Below, piece by piece: positions 52,907 through 61,466 of a stretch of 64,000 bases of DNA. The notes under the pieces are model-generated. The model was given only the letters and a program-made list of their open reading frames with translations. It was not told where the DNA came from and did no database searches. The stretch spans positions 3,224,001 through 3,288,000 of the forward strand of contig NZ_CP194902.1 in NCBI RefSeq assembly GCF_051027545.1. The letters run 5' to 3'. The stretch comes from Methylocaldum sp002005105. GTDB taxonomy: Bacteria > Pseudomonadota > Gammaproteobacteria > Methylococcales > Methylococcaceae. Every line of letters begins with the position of its first letter. Position 1 is the first letter of the stretch. The translations under genes and the position numbers were made by a program.

Positions 52907-54307
52907 TCATACTTCCCCTCCCAGCGCCAAATAGAGATCGATCCGGTTGCCGAGCAATTGCCGCTTGACGGCGAGATGTGCGCTTTGCGCGTTCAGGGTG
53001 CTTCGGTAGCTGTCCAGCAGGGTCAGGATTTCGATGAAGCCGTGACGATAGGAATAGACCGCCAGCTTTCGGCTTGCTTCGGTTTGTTCGACGGCTTCCT
53101 TGAGCGCCCGTTCTTCCTCCCTCAGCCATTCCTCCGCGGCGAGCGATTGTTCCACCTCGCGGAAGGCGTTGAGCGCCGTGTTTTTGTACAGATTGAGTGC
53201 TTCCTCCGCCAGAGCTTGGTTCAGCCGAATCTCTCCCTTGAGCCGCCCGCCGGTGAAGAGCGGTTGCAGAAGGCCTATCGCGACGTTCCAGACCGCCGCG
53301 CGGGGATCGACCAGTTCCGTCAAGGCCGGGCTGCGGGTGCCGCCGGTAGCGGTGAGGGCTAGGCGCGGCAGCAGGGCTTTTTGCGCGCTCTCCACCCGGA
53401 AATCGGCGGCGCGCAGGCGGTCGAAAGCGGCGATCAGGTCAGGGCGCCGTTCGAGCAGTTCCGAGGGAACCCCGGCCGACAGCGGCGCGGGCGGATCGGG
53501 CAAAGACGCCGTCGTCGTCAGATCGGCCGCCGGATAGCGCCCTAGCAAGACTTCCAGAACGCGAGTAACGATTTGAACCCGGTTGCGCGCAGCCGCCAAC
53601 TGGGCTTCCGCATTGGCCAGGTCGGTAAGGGCCAGCCGCAGATCGAGGCCGCGCGCCAGTCCCCGGGCGAAGCGGCCGCGCACCAGGTCGACAATGGTGC
53701 GCCTGTCCCGGATCGACCGCTCGGCAACCTCGGCTTGGAGCTTGGCCTCTGCCAGTTCGAAATAAGCCTGTGCCGTTCGTGCCGCCAGGGATAGGCGCGC
53801 GGCGTGGAAATCGGCTTCCGTCGCGGCAGCTTCCTGTTGGGACGCCTGCTGGAAAGCGCGTATCCGCCCCCAGACATCCACTTCCCAGTCCAGCGTGAAC
53901 AAGGCTTCGAAGGCGCCGAATTCGGTCGAGCCGAAACCCGCGCTACGCACCTGAGCGCGTTCGTAGCTCGGCGCGAAGAAAAGCTGAGGCCAGCGTCCGG
54001 CGCCATCGATACGGGCTTGCTGCCGGGCGGCCTCCACACGGGCGGCCGCGGACTTCAGGTCGTAGTTGCTTGCCAAAGCCTCATGCACCAAGGCACTCAA
54101 AGTCGAATCGGCGAATGATTCGACCCAACGCTCGGAAACCGTTTCCTGAGGGCCTGACGTTGCCGTCCAGAATGAGGGAATCCCCGCTCCGACATTTTTC
54201 GCGTCCCGATCTGGCGCCGTTCCACACCCGGCCAGAAGCGAGAGGACTAAGGTCAAGAGGGTAGTCGACAACCGGACCAGGTCGATCCTACCGATAGCAA
54301 AACTCAT
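52907..54307 (-). CDS. Efflux outer membrane lipoprotein (OprM/NodT family)
   Basis: This 466-residue TolC-like outer membrane factor has a lipobox, SLLAGCGT, near residue 28. Two OEP repeats are seen: first half SNYDLKSAAARVEAARQQAR, and the turn between repeats GRYPAADLTTTASLP; the second half has RRPDLIAAFDRLRAADFRVE and QAHLAVKRQLLGNRIDLYLA. It would form the outer membrane channel of an RND or ABC efflux system. No pump or adaptor gene is adjacent, so it is an orphan. The preceding frame at 54304-54588 overlaps its start by 4 bases. Confidence 0.92.
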   Translation of the reverse strand: MSFAIGRIDLVRLSTTLLTLVLSLLAGCGTAPDRDAKNVGAGIPSFWTATSGPQETVSERWVESFADSTLSALVHEALASNYDLKSAAARVEAARQQARIDGAGRWPQLFFAPSYERAQVRSAGFGSTEFGAFEALFTLDWEVDVWGRIRAFQQASQQEAAATEADFHAARLSLAARTAQAYFELAEAKLQAEVAERSIRDRRTIVDLVRGRFARGLARGLDLRLALTDLANAEAQLAAARNRVQIVTRVLEVLLGRYPAADLTTTASLPDPPAPLSAGVPSELLERRPDLIAAFDRLRAADFRVESAQKALLPRLALTATGGTRSPALTELVDPRAAVWNVAIGLLQPLFTGGRLKGEIRLNQALAEEALNLYKNTALNAFREVEQSLAAEEWLREEERALKEAVEQTEASRKLAVYSYRHGFIEILTLLDSYRSTLNAQSAHLAVKRQLLGNRIDLYLALGGEV

Positions 54308-54588
54308 CGGCCGGCAAGATCGTCAGGGATATTTCGCGTGTAGAGTCGACGACTCGAGACGGTTTTGCTGGGCGAGCAGGGATAGACGGGGCGTGCGATG
54401 GTTTCACATTGCGCGACGTCAATACCCAAGTGCGTCGGCACCAGTAGGAGATCGCGATCAGCGGTATCCATCAGATTCTGAATCAGCCGATAAAGTCGCT
54501 CGAAACAAATCTCGAAATAACGCGCCGACGGAAATACCCGGAATTCCGAAGACATGCCTGCATCGCGAGTTTGCGACGTAAGTTTCAT
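54304..54588 (-). CDS. Uncertain small gene before the efflux factor
   Basis: A 94-residue frame (MKLTSQTRDAGMSSEFRVFP, then CFERLYRLIQNLMDTADRDL) with GGGGGG immediately before the ATG. Its stop overlaps the next start in an ATGA arrangement, which favours coding, but the product has no recognisable domain and the ribosome-binding site is too close. It may be a leader or a shadow. Confidence 0.3.
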   Translation of the reverse strand: MKLTSQTRDAGMSSEFRVFPSARYFEICFERLYRLIQNLMDTADRDLLLVPTHLGIDVAQCETIARPVYPCSPSKTVSSRRLYTRNIPDDLAGR

Positions 54589-55112
54589 CCCCCCTTATCC
54601 TCTGCTTATGAATTCAACGGTCTATCAAGTTAAGACGGATCAGCCAGCGAAAACCCGCATCGTCGACGAAAAAAATGCTGGATTCGAAGTCAGGAAGGCG
54701 AGGTTGTGAGGCGAAAACAAGATCCGACAGACGAACCTGTCGGGAAAAATGCTGGAGTGCCTATGGCGGGAAGCTTGCAGTCCGGTGTTGACCGGACGCA
54801 TTGGCGATTTGCGTCCTTGTATTCATCTATGGGCTGGTTGAATCGTGCATGACAATCGGCTGAACCCGTCATCGAAATTTGCAAGCGAAGGTCGAAAAAA
54901 AGTATGAAGCCGTCCGAAACGCGGCTTTCGAAAATCCTTATCTCCGAGAAGAGAGCATCTGCGCGGCAGGCAATAGGGTCGCCCGTTTTCTCCGCGCAGT
55001 TCCGATCGCACTCGTCCGATGAGCTGGTTCTTGTGCAGCCAGTGCGTCTGTTCCAGCAGTCTAATCCCTTACGCCGAACCGTACTCCGTCGCCGACGCGA
55101 TGACGCAATCGT
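54589..55112. other. Intergenic region, no gene recognised
   Basis: About 520 bases between the efflux factor region and the aminotransferase stop. Frames are short and compositionally poor. No RNA gene or repeat was recognised. Confidence 0.4.
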
Positions 55113-56246
55113 TCAGAACCTTTCGATCCGATCCAGTGCCTGCGCCAGGGTCGCAACCGTACGCTCGATGTTTTGCAACTTGTCTAAGCCGAACAAACCC
55201 AGGCGGAAAGTCTTGAAATCGGGGCTTTCGCCGCATTGCAGCGGGACCCCGGCCGCGATTTGCAGACCGAGATCGGCGAATTTCTTGCCGGTTTTGATGG
55301 CGTCGTCGCTGGTGTAGCACACTACCACGCCGGGGGCGCCGAACTCGGCCGCAGCGACCGATTTGATGCCGCGCTCGGCCAATATCCCACGCACCCGGCG
55401 ACCGAGTTCCAGTTGCTCATCGCGCGCCTTGGCGAAGCCGTAGGCTTCAGTTTCGCGCATCACCTCGCGTAAAGCGCGCAGGCCATCGGTTGGCATGGTG
55501 GCATGGTAGGCGTGTCCGCCCTGTTCGTAGGCCTCCATGATTTGCAGCCATTTTTTGAGGTCAGCGGCAAAACTGGTGCTGGCGGTGTTCTCGATACGGT
55601 CGCGCGCCGCCGGGCTTAATACCACCAGCCCACAGCAGGGCGGGGCGCTCCAGTCTTTTTGCGGTGCGCCGATCAAGATGTCCACTCCGATTTGGCGCAT
55701 ATCGACCCAGACCGTGCCGGATGCGATGCAATCGAGCACGAACAGGCCGCCAACCGCGTGTACGGCATCCGCCACGGCGCGAAGATAGTCATCGGGCAGG
55801 ATCATTCCCGCCGAAGTTTCCACATGCGGGGCGAACACGAGATCCGGCTTCTCGCGGCCGATCGCGGCAACGACTTCTTCGATCGGCGGCGGGGCGTAGG
55901 CGGGCTGCGGTCCGGACTCGACGGGGCGCGCCATCAGGACGGTGGATTCCGATGGGATGCCGCCCATCTCGAAGATTTGGGTCCAGCGATAGCTGAACCA
56001 GCCGTTGCGGATGACCAGACACTTCTTGCTCGTGGCGAACTGGCGCGCCACGGCCTCCATGGCAAAGGTTCCGGAGCCGGGCACGATGACGGCCGTGTGG
56101 CCGTTGTGCACAGTTTTCAGGATACGCGAGATGTCGCGCATGCTTTCCTGAAACACCTTCGACATGTGGTTGGTCGCACGGTCGGTGTAGACCACCGAGT
56201 ACTCAAGCAGGCCATCCGGATCGACGCTGGGTAGTAATCCAGGCAC
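55113..56246 (-). CDS. Class V PLP aminotransferase (serine/alanine-glyoxylate type)
   Basis: This 377-residue protein has the AGXT/serine-glyoxylate aminotransferase fold. VIVPGSGTFAMEAVAR binds the PLP phosphate, FVLDCIASGTVWVDM carries the conserved Asp, and GAPQKDWSAPP contains the Schiff-base Lys at about residue 195. It transfers an amino group between serine or alanine and glyoxylate or pyruvate; the exact pair is not decided by sequence. L-serine dehydratase is encoded upstream in the same direction, about 300 bases away, hinting at joint serine use. Confidence 0.85.
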   Translation of the reverse strand: MPGLLPSVDPDGLLEYSVVYTDRATNHMSKVFQESMRDISRILKTVHNGHTAVIVPGSGTFAMEAVARQFATSKKCLVIRNGWFSYRWTQIFEMGGIPSESTVLMARPVESGPQPAYAPPPIEEVVAAIGREKPDLVFAPHVETSAGMILPDDYLRAVADAVHAVGGLFVLDCIASGTVWVDMRQIGVDILIGAPQKDWSAPPCCGLVVLSPAARDRIENTASTSFAADLKKWLQIMEAYEQGGHAYHATMPTDGLRALREVMRETEAYGFAKARDEQLELGRRVRGILAERGIKSVAAAEFGAPGVVVCYTSDDAIKTGKKFADLGLQIAAGVPLQCGESPDFKTFRLGLFGLDKLQNIERTVATLAQALDRIERF

Positions 56247-56552
56247 GGGTTTGTCTCCTCGTTGTTGATTTTGGCACTAATGCAATTTATGCGCCGTCTA
56301 CGTTTGTGCTGATGCGCCGCTAGTACACCCGTCGAGTTCGTGGAGACGCGGTCGTAGCGGGAGCTCTGCATTGCCGAGCTCGGTGACGACCACCGCTTCC
56401 GATTGTCGGCAATACGACAAGCGCGAGCTTGCAATGGCATGGTGTAGCGCGCCAGAAGTTGTGGACGTCAACTCCGCCTTTTCCGGCGGGGGCGTGGCGG
56501 GCGCGCCGCTCATTATCCTGTTTTTGCGCATCGGATGCTCACGATACTCCGC
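56247..56552. other. Intergenic region, no gene recognised
   Basis: It lies between the sdaA stop and the aminotransferase start, both on the minus strand. It probably holds the aminotransferase promoter; GGAGAC lies before its ATG. Nothing else is seen. Confidence 0.4.
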
Positions 56553-57968
56553 TCAGCACTCCGGCACGTTCACCGGAATGTGTACCGCAAGACCACCCTC
56601 GGCGGTTTCTTTGTAGCGGCCATTCATGTCCTTTGCGGTCTCCCACATGGTCTGGATCACCGCATCGAGGCTGACCCTGGCGTCCGCCGGATCGCTGTCC
56701 AGGGCGATGGTCGCTGCGGTGATGGCTTTGACCGCGCCCATGGTGTTGCGTTCGATGCACGGAATCTGCACCAGCCCTCCGACCGGATCGCAGGTCAATC
56801 CGAGGTGGTGCTCCATGGCGATTTCCGCCGCCTGCAAGACCTGCTCCGGTGTACCGCCCGAAACTTCCGCCAGCCCCGCGGCTGCCATGGCGGACGAAAC
56901 GCCGATTTCGGCCTGGCAGCCGCCCATGGCGGCGGAGATGGTGGCGTTTTTCTTGAACAAGGTGCCGATCTCGCCGGCAGTGAGGATGAAGCGGATGACC
57001 TTGTCTTCGTCGAAGCCGTCGACGAAGCACCAAGCGTACATCAACACCGCGGGAATCACCCCGGCGGCGCCGTTGGTGGGTGCAGTGACGACTCGTCCAA
57101 AGGACGCATTTTCCTCGTTGACCGACAGGGCGAAACAGACCACCCACCGGTCTACGTTGGCGAAATCACGGGGTTGACGCCGCAGAAGATCGGACCATTG
57201 TTCGATCGTCGTATAGTCGGCGCCGTTCAGCAATTTGCGGTGCATTTCCGGTGCCCTGCGCCGGACCCGCAAGCCGCCCGGCAGATAGCCTTCGCGGTGC
57301 ACGCCGCGGAAGATACAGTGCCGGATTTCCCGCCATAGCCGAAGCGCCTCGGCGTCGATCTCGTCCCGGCATCTCCAGGCCTGCTCGTTCAAATAGGTCA
57401 AATCGGAGACCGACAAACCCAGCGCTCTGCAATTTCGCAGCAAATCCTGCCCCGAGTGGCAGGGATAAGGCGTCACGACGCGCGCCGCCGAAGCCTGCTC
57501 CATGTCATCGTCTGCGGCCACGAACCCGCCGCCCAGAGAGTAGTAGATACGCTCGAGAATTTCGCCGTCTGTAAGGATCGCCCGAAAACACATCCCGTTG
57601 GCGTGGCGCGGCAGGGTGGTCGAGCTCTCGAACACCAGGTCCCGTTCGCAGACGAAAGGAAGATTCCGTTTTCCGCCCAAGGGCAGCCAACCGCTGGCCT
57701 TGATAGCCGCGATCCGGTCCGGAATGACGGCCGTGTCGATCAGCGTGTAATCCTCGCCGGAAAGTCCCATCAACACGGCTACGTCGGTGCCGTGCCCGCG
57801 GCCGGTTTTGGCGAGGGAGCCATACAGCCGGACGGTCAAGGATTCGACCCGGTCCGGGTCGCCCAAGGCTTCCAGAAACAGCGATGCTGCCCGCCATGGT
57901 CCCATCGTGTGGGAGCTGGAAGGGCCGATACCCACCTTGATGATTTCGAACGCACTGATGGAATCCAT
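56553..57968 (-). CDS. sdaA: L-serine ammonia-lyase (L-serine dehydratase), single-chain iron-sulfur type
   Basis: SdaA converts L-serine to pyruvate and ammonia using a [4Fe-4S] cluster. The N-terminal beta domain starts SAFEIIKVGIGPSSSHTMGP, the family hallmark. The C-terminal alpha domain has NGAAGVIPAVLMYAW, MGGCQAEIGVSSAMAAAGL, CDPVGGLVQIPCIERN and the final PVNVPEC; the three conserved cluster cysteines are present. The 471 residues fit E. coli SdaA/SdaB. It is upstream of the aminotransferase gene. Confidence 0.95.
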   Translation of the reverse strand: MDSISAFEIIKVGIGPSSSHTMGPWRAASLFLEALGDPDRVESLTVRLYGSLAKTGRGHGTDVAVLMGLSGEDYTLIDTAVIPDRIAAIKASGWLPLGGKRNLPFVCERDLVFESSTTLPRHANGMCFRAILTDGEILERIYYSLGGGFVAADDDMEQASAARVVTPYPCHSGQDLLRNCRALGLSVSDLTYLNEQAWRCRDEIDAEALRLWREIRHCIFRGVHREGYLPGGLRVRRRAPEMHRKLLNGADYTTIEQWSDLLRRQPRDFANVDRWVVCFALSVNEENASFGRVVTAPTNGAAGVIPAVLMYAWCFVDGFDEDKVIRFILTAGEIGTLFKKNATISAAMGGCQAEIGVSSAMAAAGLAEVSGGTPEQVLQAAEIAMEHHLGLTCDPVGGLVQIPCIERNTMGAVKAITAATIALDSDPADARVSLDAVIQTMWETAKDMNGRYKETAEGGLAVHIPVNVPEC

Positions 57969-58173
57969 AACTTTCGCTGCTGCGAGGAAGACGAACGGAG
58001 GAACGATTCAACGCTTAACCGGGCCTTACCATACCACGATCCGGAAATCGGCCACCAAAAAGGCTCTCCGATTTCTTGCGACGCACTCGTTCGTAATACT
58101 CCGTCGCTACCGGAGAAGTTCCCCGTTTTCTAACAATGGCTCCCGTAAAGGCTGTCTTCGACCGTCCAGGCAA

Positions 58174-58449
58174 TAGAGCGTTTTTCATCCCGGTGTACGG
58201 ATTCGTGTTCGGGCGGGAAGAACGTAGGTCGGCAATCCCTTGCCGACTTATCGGCTCGGCAAAGGACTTTGTGGGAAGGGGCGTCCTGGCGCTCCCAGGA
58301 CGGCCGTTTTGCGATTGGAAGGGTCATTCGGGCGCTCCCCGGATGACCGTTTGCGATTGGAAGGGTCGCGACTAAAGCGACCGTTTGCGATTGGGAAGGG
58401 ATTGCCGACCTACCTATCGGGCTCCCTGATACCGGATCGGAAAATGCTC
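58174..58449 (+). repeat. Repeat family B, three-cassette copy (B4)
   Basis: Ends TAGAGCGTTTTTCATCC and GGATCGGAAAATGCTC. Inner arms start TAGGTCGGCAATCCC and end GGATTGCCGACCTA. Three hairpin cassettes lie between constant linkers: GTCCTGGCGCTCCCAGGAC, TCATTCGGGCGCTCCCCGG and TCGCGACTAAAGCGA. It has the largest cassette number in the window. Confidence 0.85.
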
Positions 58450-58660
58450 CAGGGTTTGAAGGACGAGCCTTTTGGGCAGCAAGATCCCTGCTGGATTGCT
58501 GATTTCATTGTTCGGTCCGAATGCGGCAATGTCACAGCCGTTTCGCAGCTTCCTCACATGATTTTTGCCTTGTTTTAGCCCAACAGGCGGGAACGTGAGT
58601 TAGGAATTAATGCACTAACGGATATTCGCTCCGAAGACCTTTAGCCAAGGAGGGCCGGTC
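58450..58660. promoter_or_regulatory. Upstream region of the multicopper oxidase gene
   Basis: No gene is seen. CCAAGGAGGG lies 7 bases before the ATG at 58661 and is a strong ribosome-binding site. No clear promoter was identified. Confidence 0.4.
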
Positions 58661-60157
58661 ATGCGTACACCCCGCAAATTTCCCTTTCTACCCGTTGCAG
58701 CCTTGCTGGCGGTTGTCGGTCTTGTCGTTGCAACGCTCCCGAATCCATGGGTTCATGCCGGTCCGGAGTCGATCATTCAGGCATCCGTGGGCGAGGAACA
58801 TGACGACTCCGCCGAAAACGGAAACGGACGCCAAGAACAGGGCGATTCTGCCGAAACATTCCGAAATCCACCCGAAGTCGCGAGTTCGGATGGCGCCTTG
58901 AACGTCATGCTTACCGCCGGCAAGCGGGAAATCGAGATTGGCGGGCAGAGCGTCGTCGCCATGGTGTTCAATGACAGTTATATCCCACCGACGCTGAGAG
59001 TTCGGCCCGGTGATACCCTGAATCTCGAGCTGGTCAATTCGCTGGAAAATTCGACGAATCTGCATCACCACGGCTCGAACGTGTCGCCGCTGGATAATGG
59101 CGACAATGTCTTCGTCGATATCATGCCGAATACGCGTTATCGGCAACGAATCGTATTTCCCGACGAGCACCCTGCGGGCTTTCTGTGGTACCACCCTCAC
59201 ATGCACGGTTTGGTCGAGGCGCAGATTTTCGGAGGCATGTCGGGTGGCCTGATCGTCGAGGGCATGCTCGATCCGTTTCCGCAGTTGAGCGGCATCAAGG
59301 AGCGCATCATGCTCCTCAAGGATTTTCAGAACATCGGCGGCGAGATCCCTTCGGACAACATCGATAGCAATGCCGGCACGACCCGCACCGTCAACGGCAT
59401 GGTCAACCCGACCCTGAAGATTCGCCCAGGGGAAACGCAGTTTTGGCGGATCGGCAATATCGGAGCGGATATTTATTACCGTCTGAAGCTGGACGATCAC
59501 GTACTTTATGAAATCGCCGCGGATGGCAACCGCCATACCGAGCTCGTGCCGCGGGACGAAATTTTACTGCCGCCCGCATCGCGCACCGAGGTGTTGATTC
59601 AGGGCGGTCGCCACGGAATCTATCAACTGCGCACTCTCGCCGTCGATACCGGGCCCGATGGGGATCAGTATCCGGAAGTGGTGCTGGCGACCTTGATTTC
59701 AGAAGGTGCCGAGCGCGAACCGGTCGAGCTTCCGACCGCGGACCAATTCCCTCCGGTGGAGGATTTGCGCGGGCATCCCGTTGCCCAGCACCGCAGTTTC
59801 CAATTCTCGGAGGATCCCGACACCAACCAGTTTTACATCGAGGGCAAGCAGTTCGATCCGAATCGCGTCGACACCCAAGTCAAGCTAGGGGATGTGGAAG
59901 AATGGACGATCGAGAATGTGACTGACGAAATGCACGTGTTTCACATACATCAGCTCGATTTTCAGGTCACAGAAATCGACGGGCAGCCGGTGCCTTTTAC
60001 AGGCCGGCAGGATGTGGTCAATCTTCCCGTGAAAAGCCGAGTCAAGCTGCTGATTCCGTTTACCAATCCGGTGATCGTCGGCAAGTTCGTATACCACTGC
60101 CATATCGTGGCGCACGAGGACAACGGCATGATGGCCACCGTGGAGGTGGTCCCCTGA
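58661..60157 (+). CDS. Exported multicopper oxidase
   Basis: This 498-residue protein has an N-terminal signal (FLPVAALLAVVGLVVATLPN). All copper motifs are present: LHHHGSNVSP and WYHPHMHGL in the first cupredoxin domain, HVFHIHQLDFQV and YHCHIVAHEDNGMM in the third. This gives the type 1, type 2 and type 3 copper ligands, including the Cys in YHCHI. It oxidises phenolic or metal substrates in the periplasm. The type 1 axial ligand appears to be Met (NGMM). It stands alone with no copper-export neighbours, so the substrate is open. Confidence 0.92.
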   Translation: MRTPRKFPFLPVAALLAVVGLVVATLPNPWVHAGPESIIQASVGEEHDDSAENGNGRQEQGDSAETFRNPPEVASSDGALNVMLTAGKREIEIGGQSVVAMVFNDSYIPPTLRVRPGDTLNLELVNSLENSTNLHHHGSNVSPLDNGDNVFVDIMPNTRYRQRIVFPDEHPAGFLWYHPHMHGLVEAQIFGGMSGGLIVEGMLDPFPQLSGIKERIMLLKDFQNIGGEIPSDNIDSNAGTTRTVNGMVNPTLKIRPGETQFWRIGNIGADIYYRLKLDDHVLYEIAADGNRHTELVPRDEILLPPASRTEVLIQGGRHGIYQLRTLAVDTGPDGDQYPEVVLATLISEGAEREPVELPTADQFPPVEDLRGHPVAQHRSFQFSEDPDTNQFYIEGKQFDPNRVDTQVKLGDVEEWTIENVTDEMHVFHIHQLDFQVTEIDGQPVPFTGRQDVVNLPVKSRVKLLIPFTNPVIVGKFVYHCHIVAHEDNGMMATVEVVP

Positions 60158-60420
60158 TCTCGCTGACGGGGACGGTTCAGTGCCGAATGGAAAAGCCGGA
60201 CACCTTCCTAATCCTGTGGTCGGGCTGTGGCTGGCCATAGAAGGAAGTCAACCAATGAAAACCTGATACCGTCCCGGAAAAGAACGGCGAAAAGGGCTTG
60301 TGCTATATTTTGCTTGCTCATTCGTCATGCATCTGCCGGAATCAGTTGCCAGCAAATACTCTGGTATAGCCACTGAGCGGGAAGTGTTGGTTATGCTTGG
60401 TAATCATTACTATAAGAACA
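60158..60420. other. Intergenic region after multicopper oxidase
   Basis: Nothing recognised. A weak stem CCGGACACC..  is not convincing as a terminator. Confidence 0.3.
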
Positions 60421-60681
60421 ATGTTTAACGTCAATCGTGTTTTTTCGGCGCGTAACGGTACGACAGGGCAGGTCGAATGGTTTTTCGAGGCTAGGGAAGG
60501 CATCATGGGGCCGTATGAATCTGCGGCATCTGCAAATAAAGCCCTCGGGGAGTTCAAGGAGCGTTGCATGCGTCTCGGATGCAGCGGCGGTAGAACCGAC
60601 GATCCAAAGCTTGGTTTCAAACCCCTCCAAAGCGCCTCGGCCTCGACCACAATGAAATTGGAAATAATCAAGGAAGAGTAA
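60421..60681 (+). CDS. Small hypothetical protein with a WFFEAREGxxGPY motif
   Basis: An 86-residue soluble protein. VEWFFEAREGIMGPYESAAS followed by ANKALGEFKERCMRLG resembles small proteins that carry an aromatic FxxREGxxGPF module (DUF6316-like). The start at 60421 is chosen because the motif begins soon after; an ATG at 60397 is also in frame. The role is unknown. Confidence 0.55.
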   Translation: MFNVNRVFSARNGTTGQVEWFFEAREGIMGPYESAASANKALGEFKERCMRLGCSGGRTDDPKLGFKPLQSASASTTMKLEIIKEE

Positions 60682-60873
60682 CGTTTGATTCGAAAAAGCG
60701 ATCCGAACCCCTCATGTCGAACACGCTCGGAGCGTCAATGAGCGGCTCCCGGCCAGCATGACGTGCGGACGGAAACGAACGTTCTGAGCTGTGCGGCATC
60801 AGGCAAATAGCGAAAGCCTTACGCCTTCTTTCTTGCGTATGAGATCAATCACGTAAAGAACCGCCCCTTCAAT
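60682..60873. other. Spacer before repeat B5
   Basis: No gene or RNA recognised in this stretch, which leads into repeats B5 and F and the promoter of the 61467 gene. Confidence 0.3.
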
Positions 60874-61145
60874 TAGAGCATTTTCATACCGACTGTACGG
60901 GCACTCGCGCGTAGGTCGGGAATCCCTCCCAATCGCAAACGGTCGCTTTAGTCGCGACCCTTCCAATCGCAAACGGCGTCTTCGGGAGCGCCGAAGCCGC
61001 CCTTCCCGACGGTGCCGTTGGGGTAACGGGTTCGTCGGCAAAGGATTGCCGACCTACGAATGCTTGAATCCATTCACCCGAGCCGAAGGCGCCAACGACT
61101 CCTGCCAGGCCTGTTTTGCCGTACGAGCGAGATGAAAACGCTCTA
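60874..61145 (-). repeat. Repeat family B, long-arm reverse copy (B5)
   Basis: The reverse complement of B3 (47852-48120) with two differences that I can see, including the extra arm segment. Ends TAGAGCATTTTCAT and GATGAAAACGCTCTA. It is not inside a transposon here, which shows the element and its ends are independent of the IS3 copy. Confidence 0.85.
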
Positions 61146-61246
61146 AGTACATTCAGGGAAGTCTTGCGGCATAGACAACCTGCAGGACAACCCCGCCAAT
61201 CAAGCCAATCTGTCGAGATTCCGCAAATATTTGCGGAATGTACTTA
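61144..61246. repeat. Short inverted-repeat element (family F)
   Basis: An 11-base perfect inverted repeat TAAGTACATTC (61144-61154) and GAATGTACTTA (61236-61246) bounds 103 bases. A palindrome CCGCAAATATTTGCGG lies next to the right end. The left end overlaps the last two bases of B5. Single copy in the window. Confidence 0.5.
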
Positions 61247-61466
61247 GTACCGTCAAAGGTCGAACGAGCGCGAGCCCAAGCCGCCCGTTGTCTCAACGCT
61301 CACCGCTTAATGGCGGCTCATCGGAAGCGAACCATTCACCTGAACTGACCGATCACGCCCTTTGAACTTCCTATCCCCCCTATAGTCCTCCTTTACATAA
61401 AAGAAGGCGTCTATTTTTCCTGGGATTCCGGATCGCTCTTGCGCTTCAAGAGAAAGGTCGAAAACT
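61247..61466. promoter_or_regulatory. Upstream region of the 61467 gene
   Basis: No gene is seen. GAGAAAGG lies shortly before the ATG at 61467. Promoter elements are not clear. Confidence 0.3.

Noticed and set aside
58174..58449. Alternating linkers and spacers suggested a CRISPR array
   Set aside because: Spacers are palindromic, some are shared between copies, unit number is at most three, and no cas genes are present.
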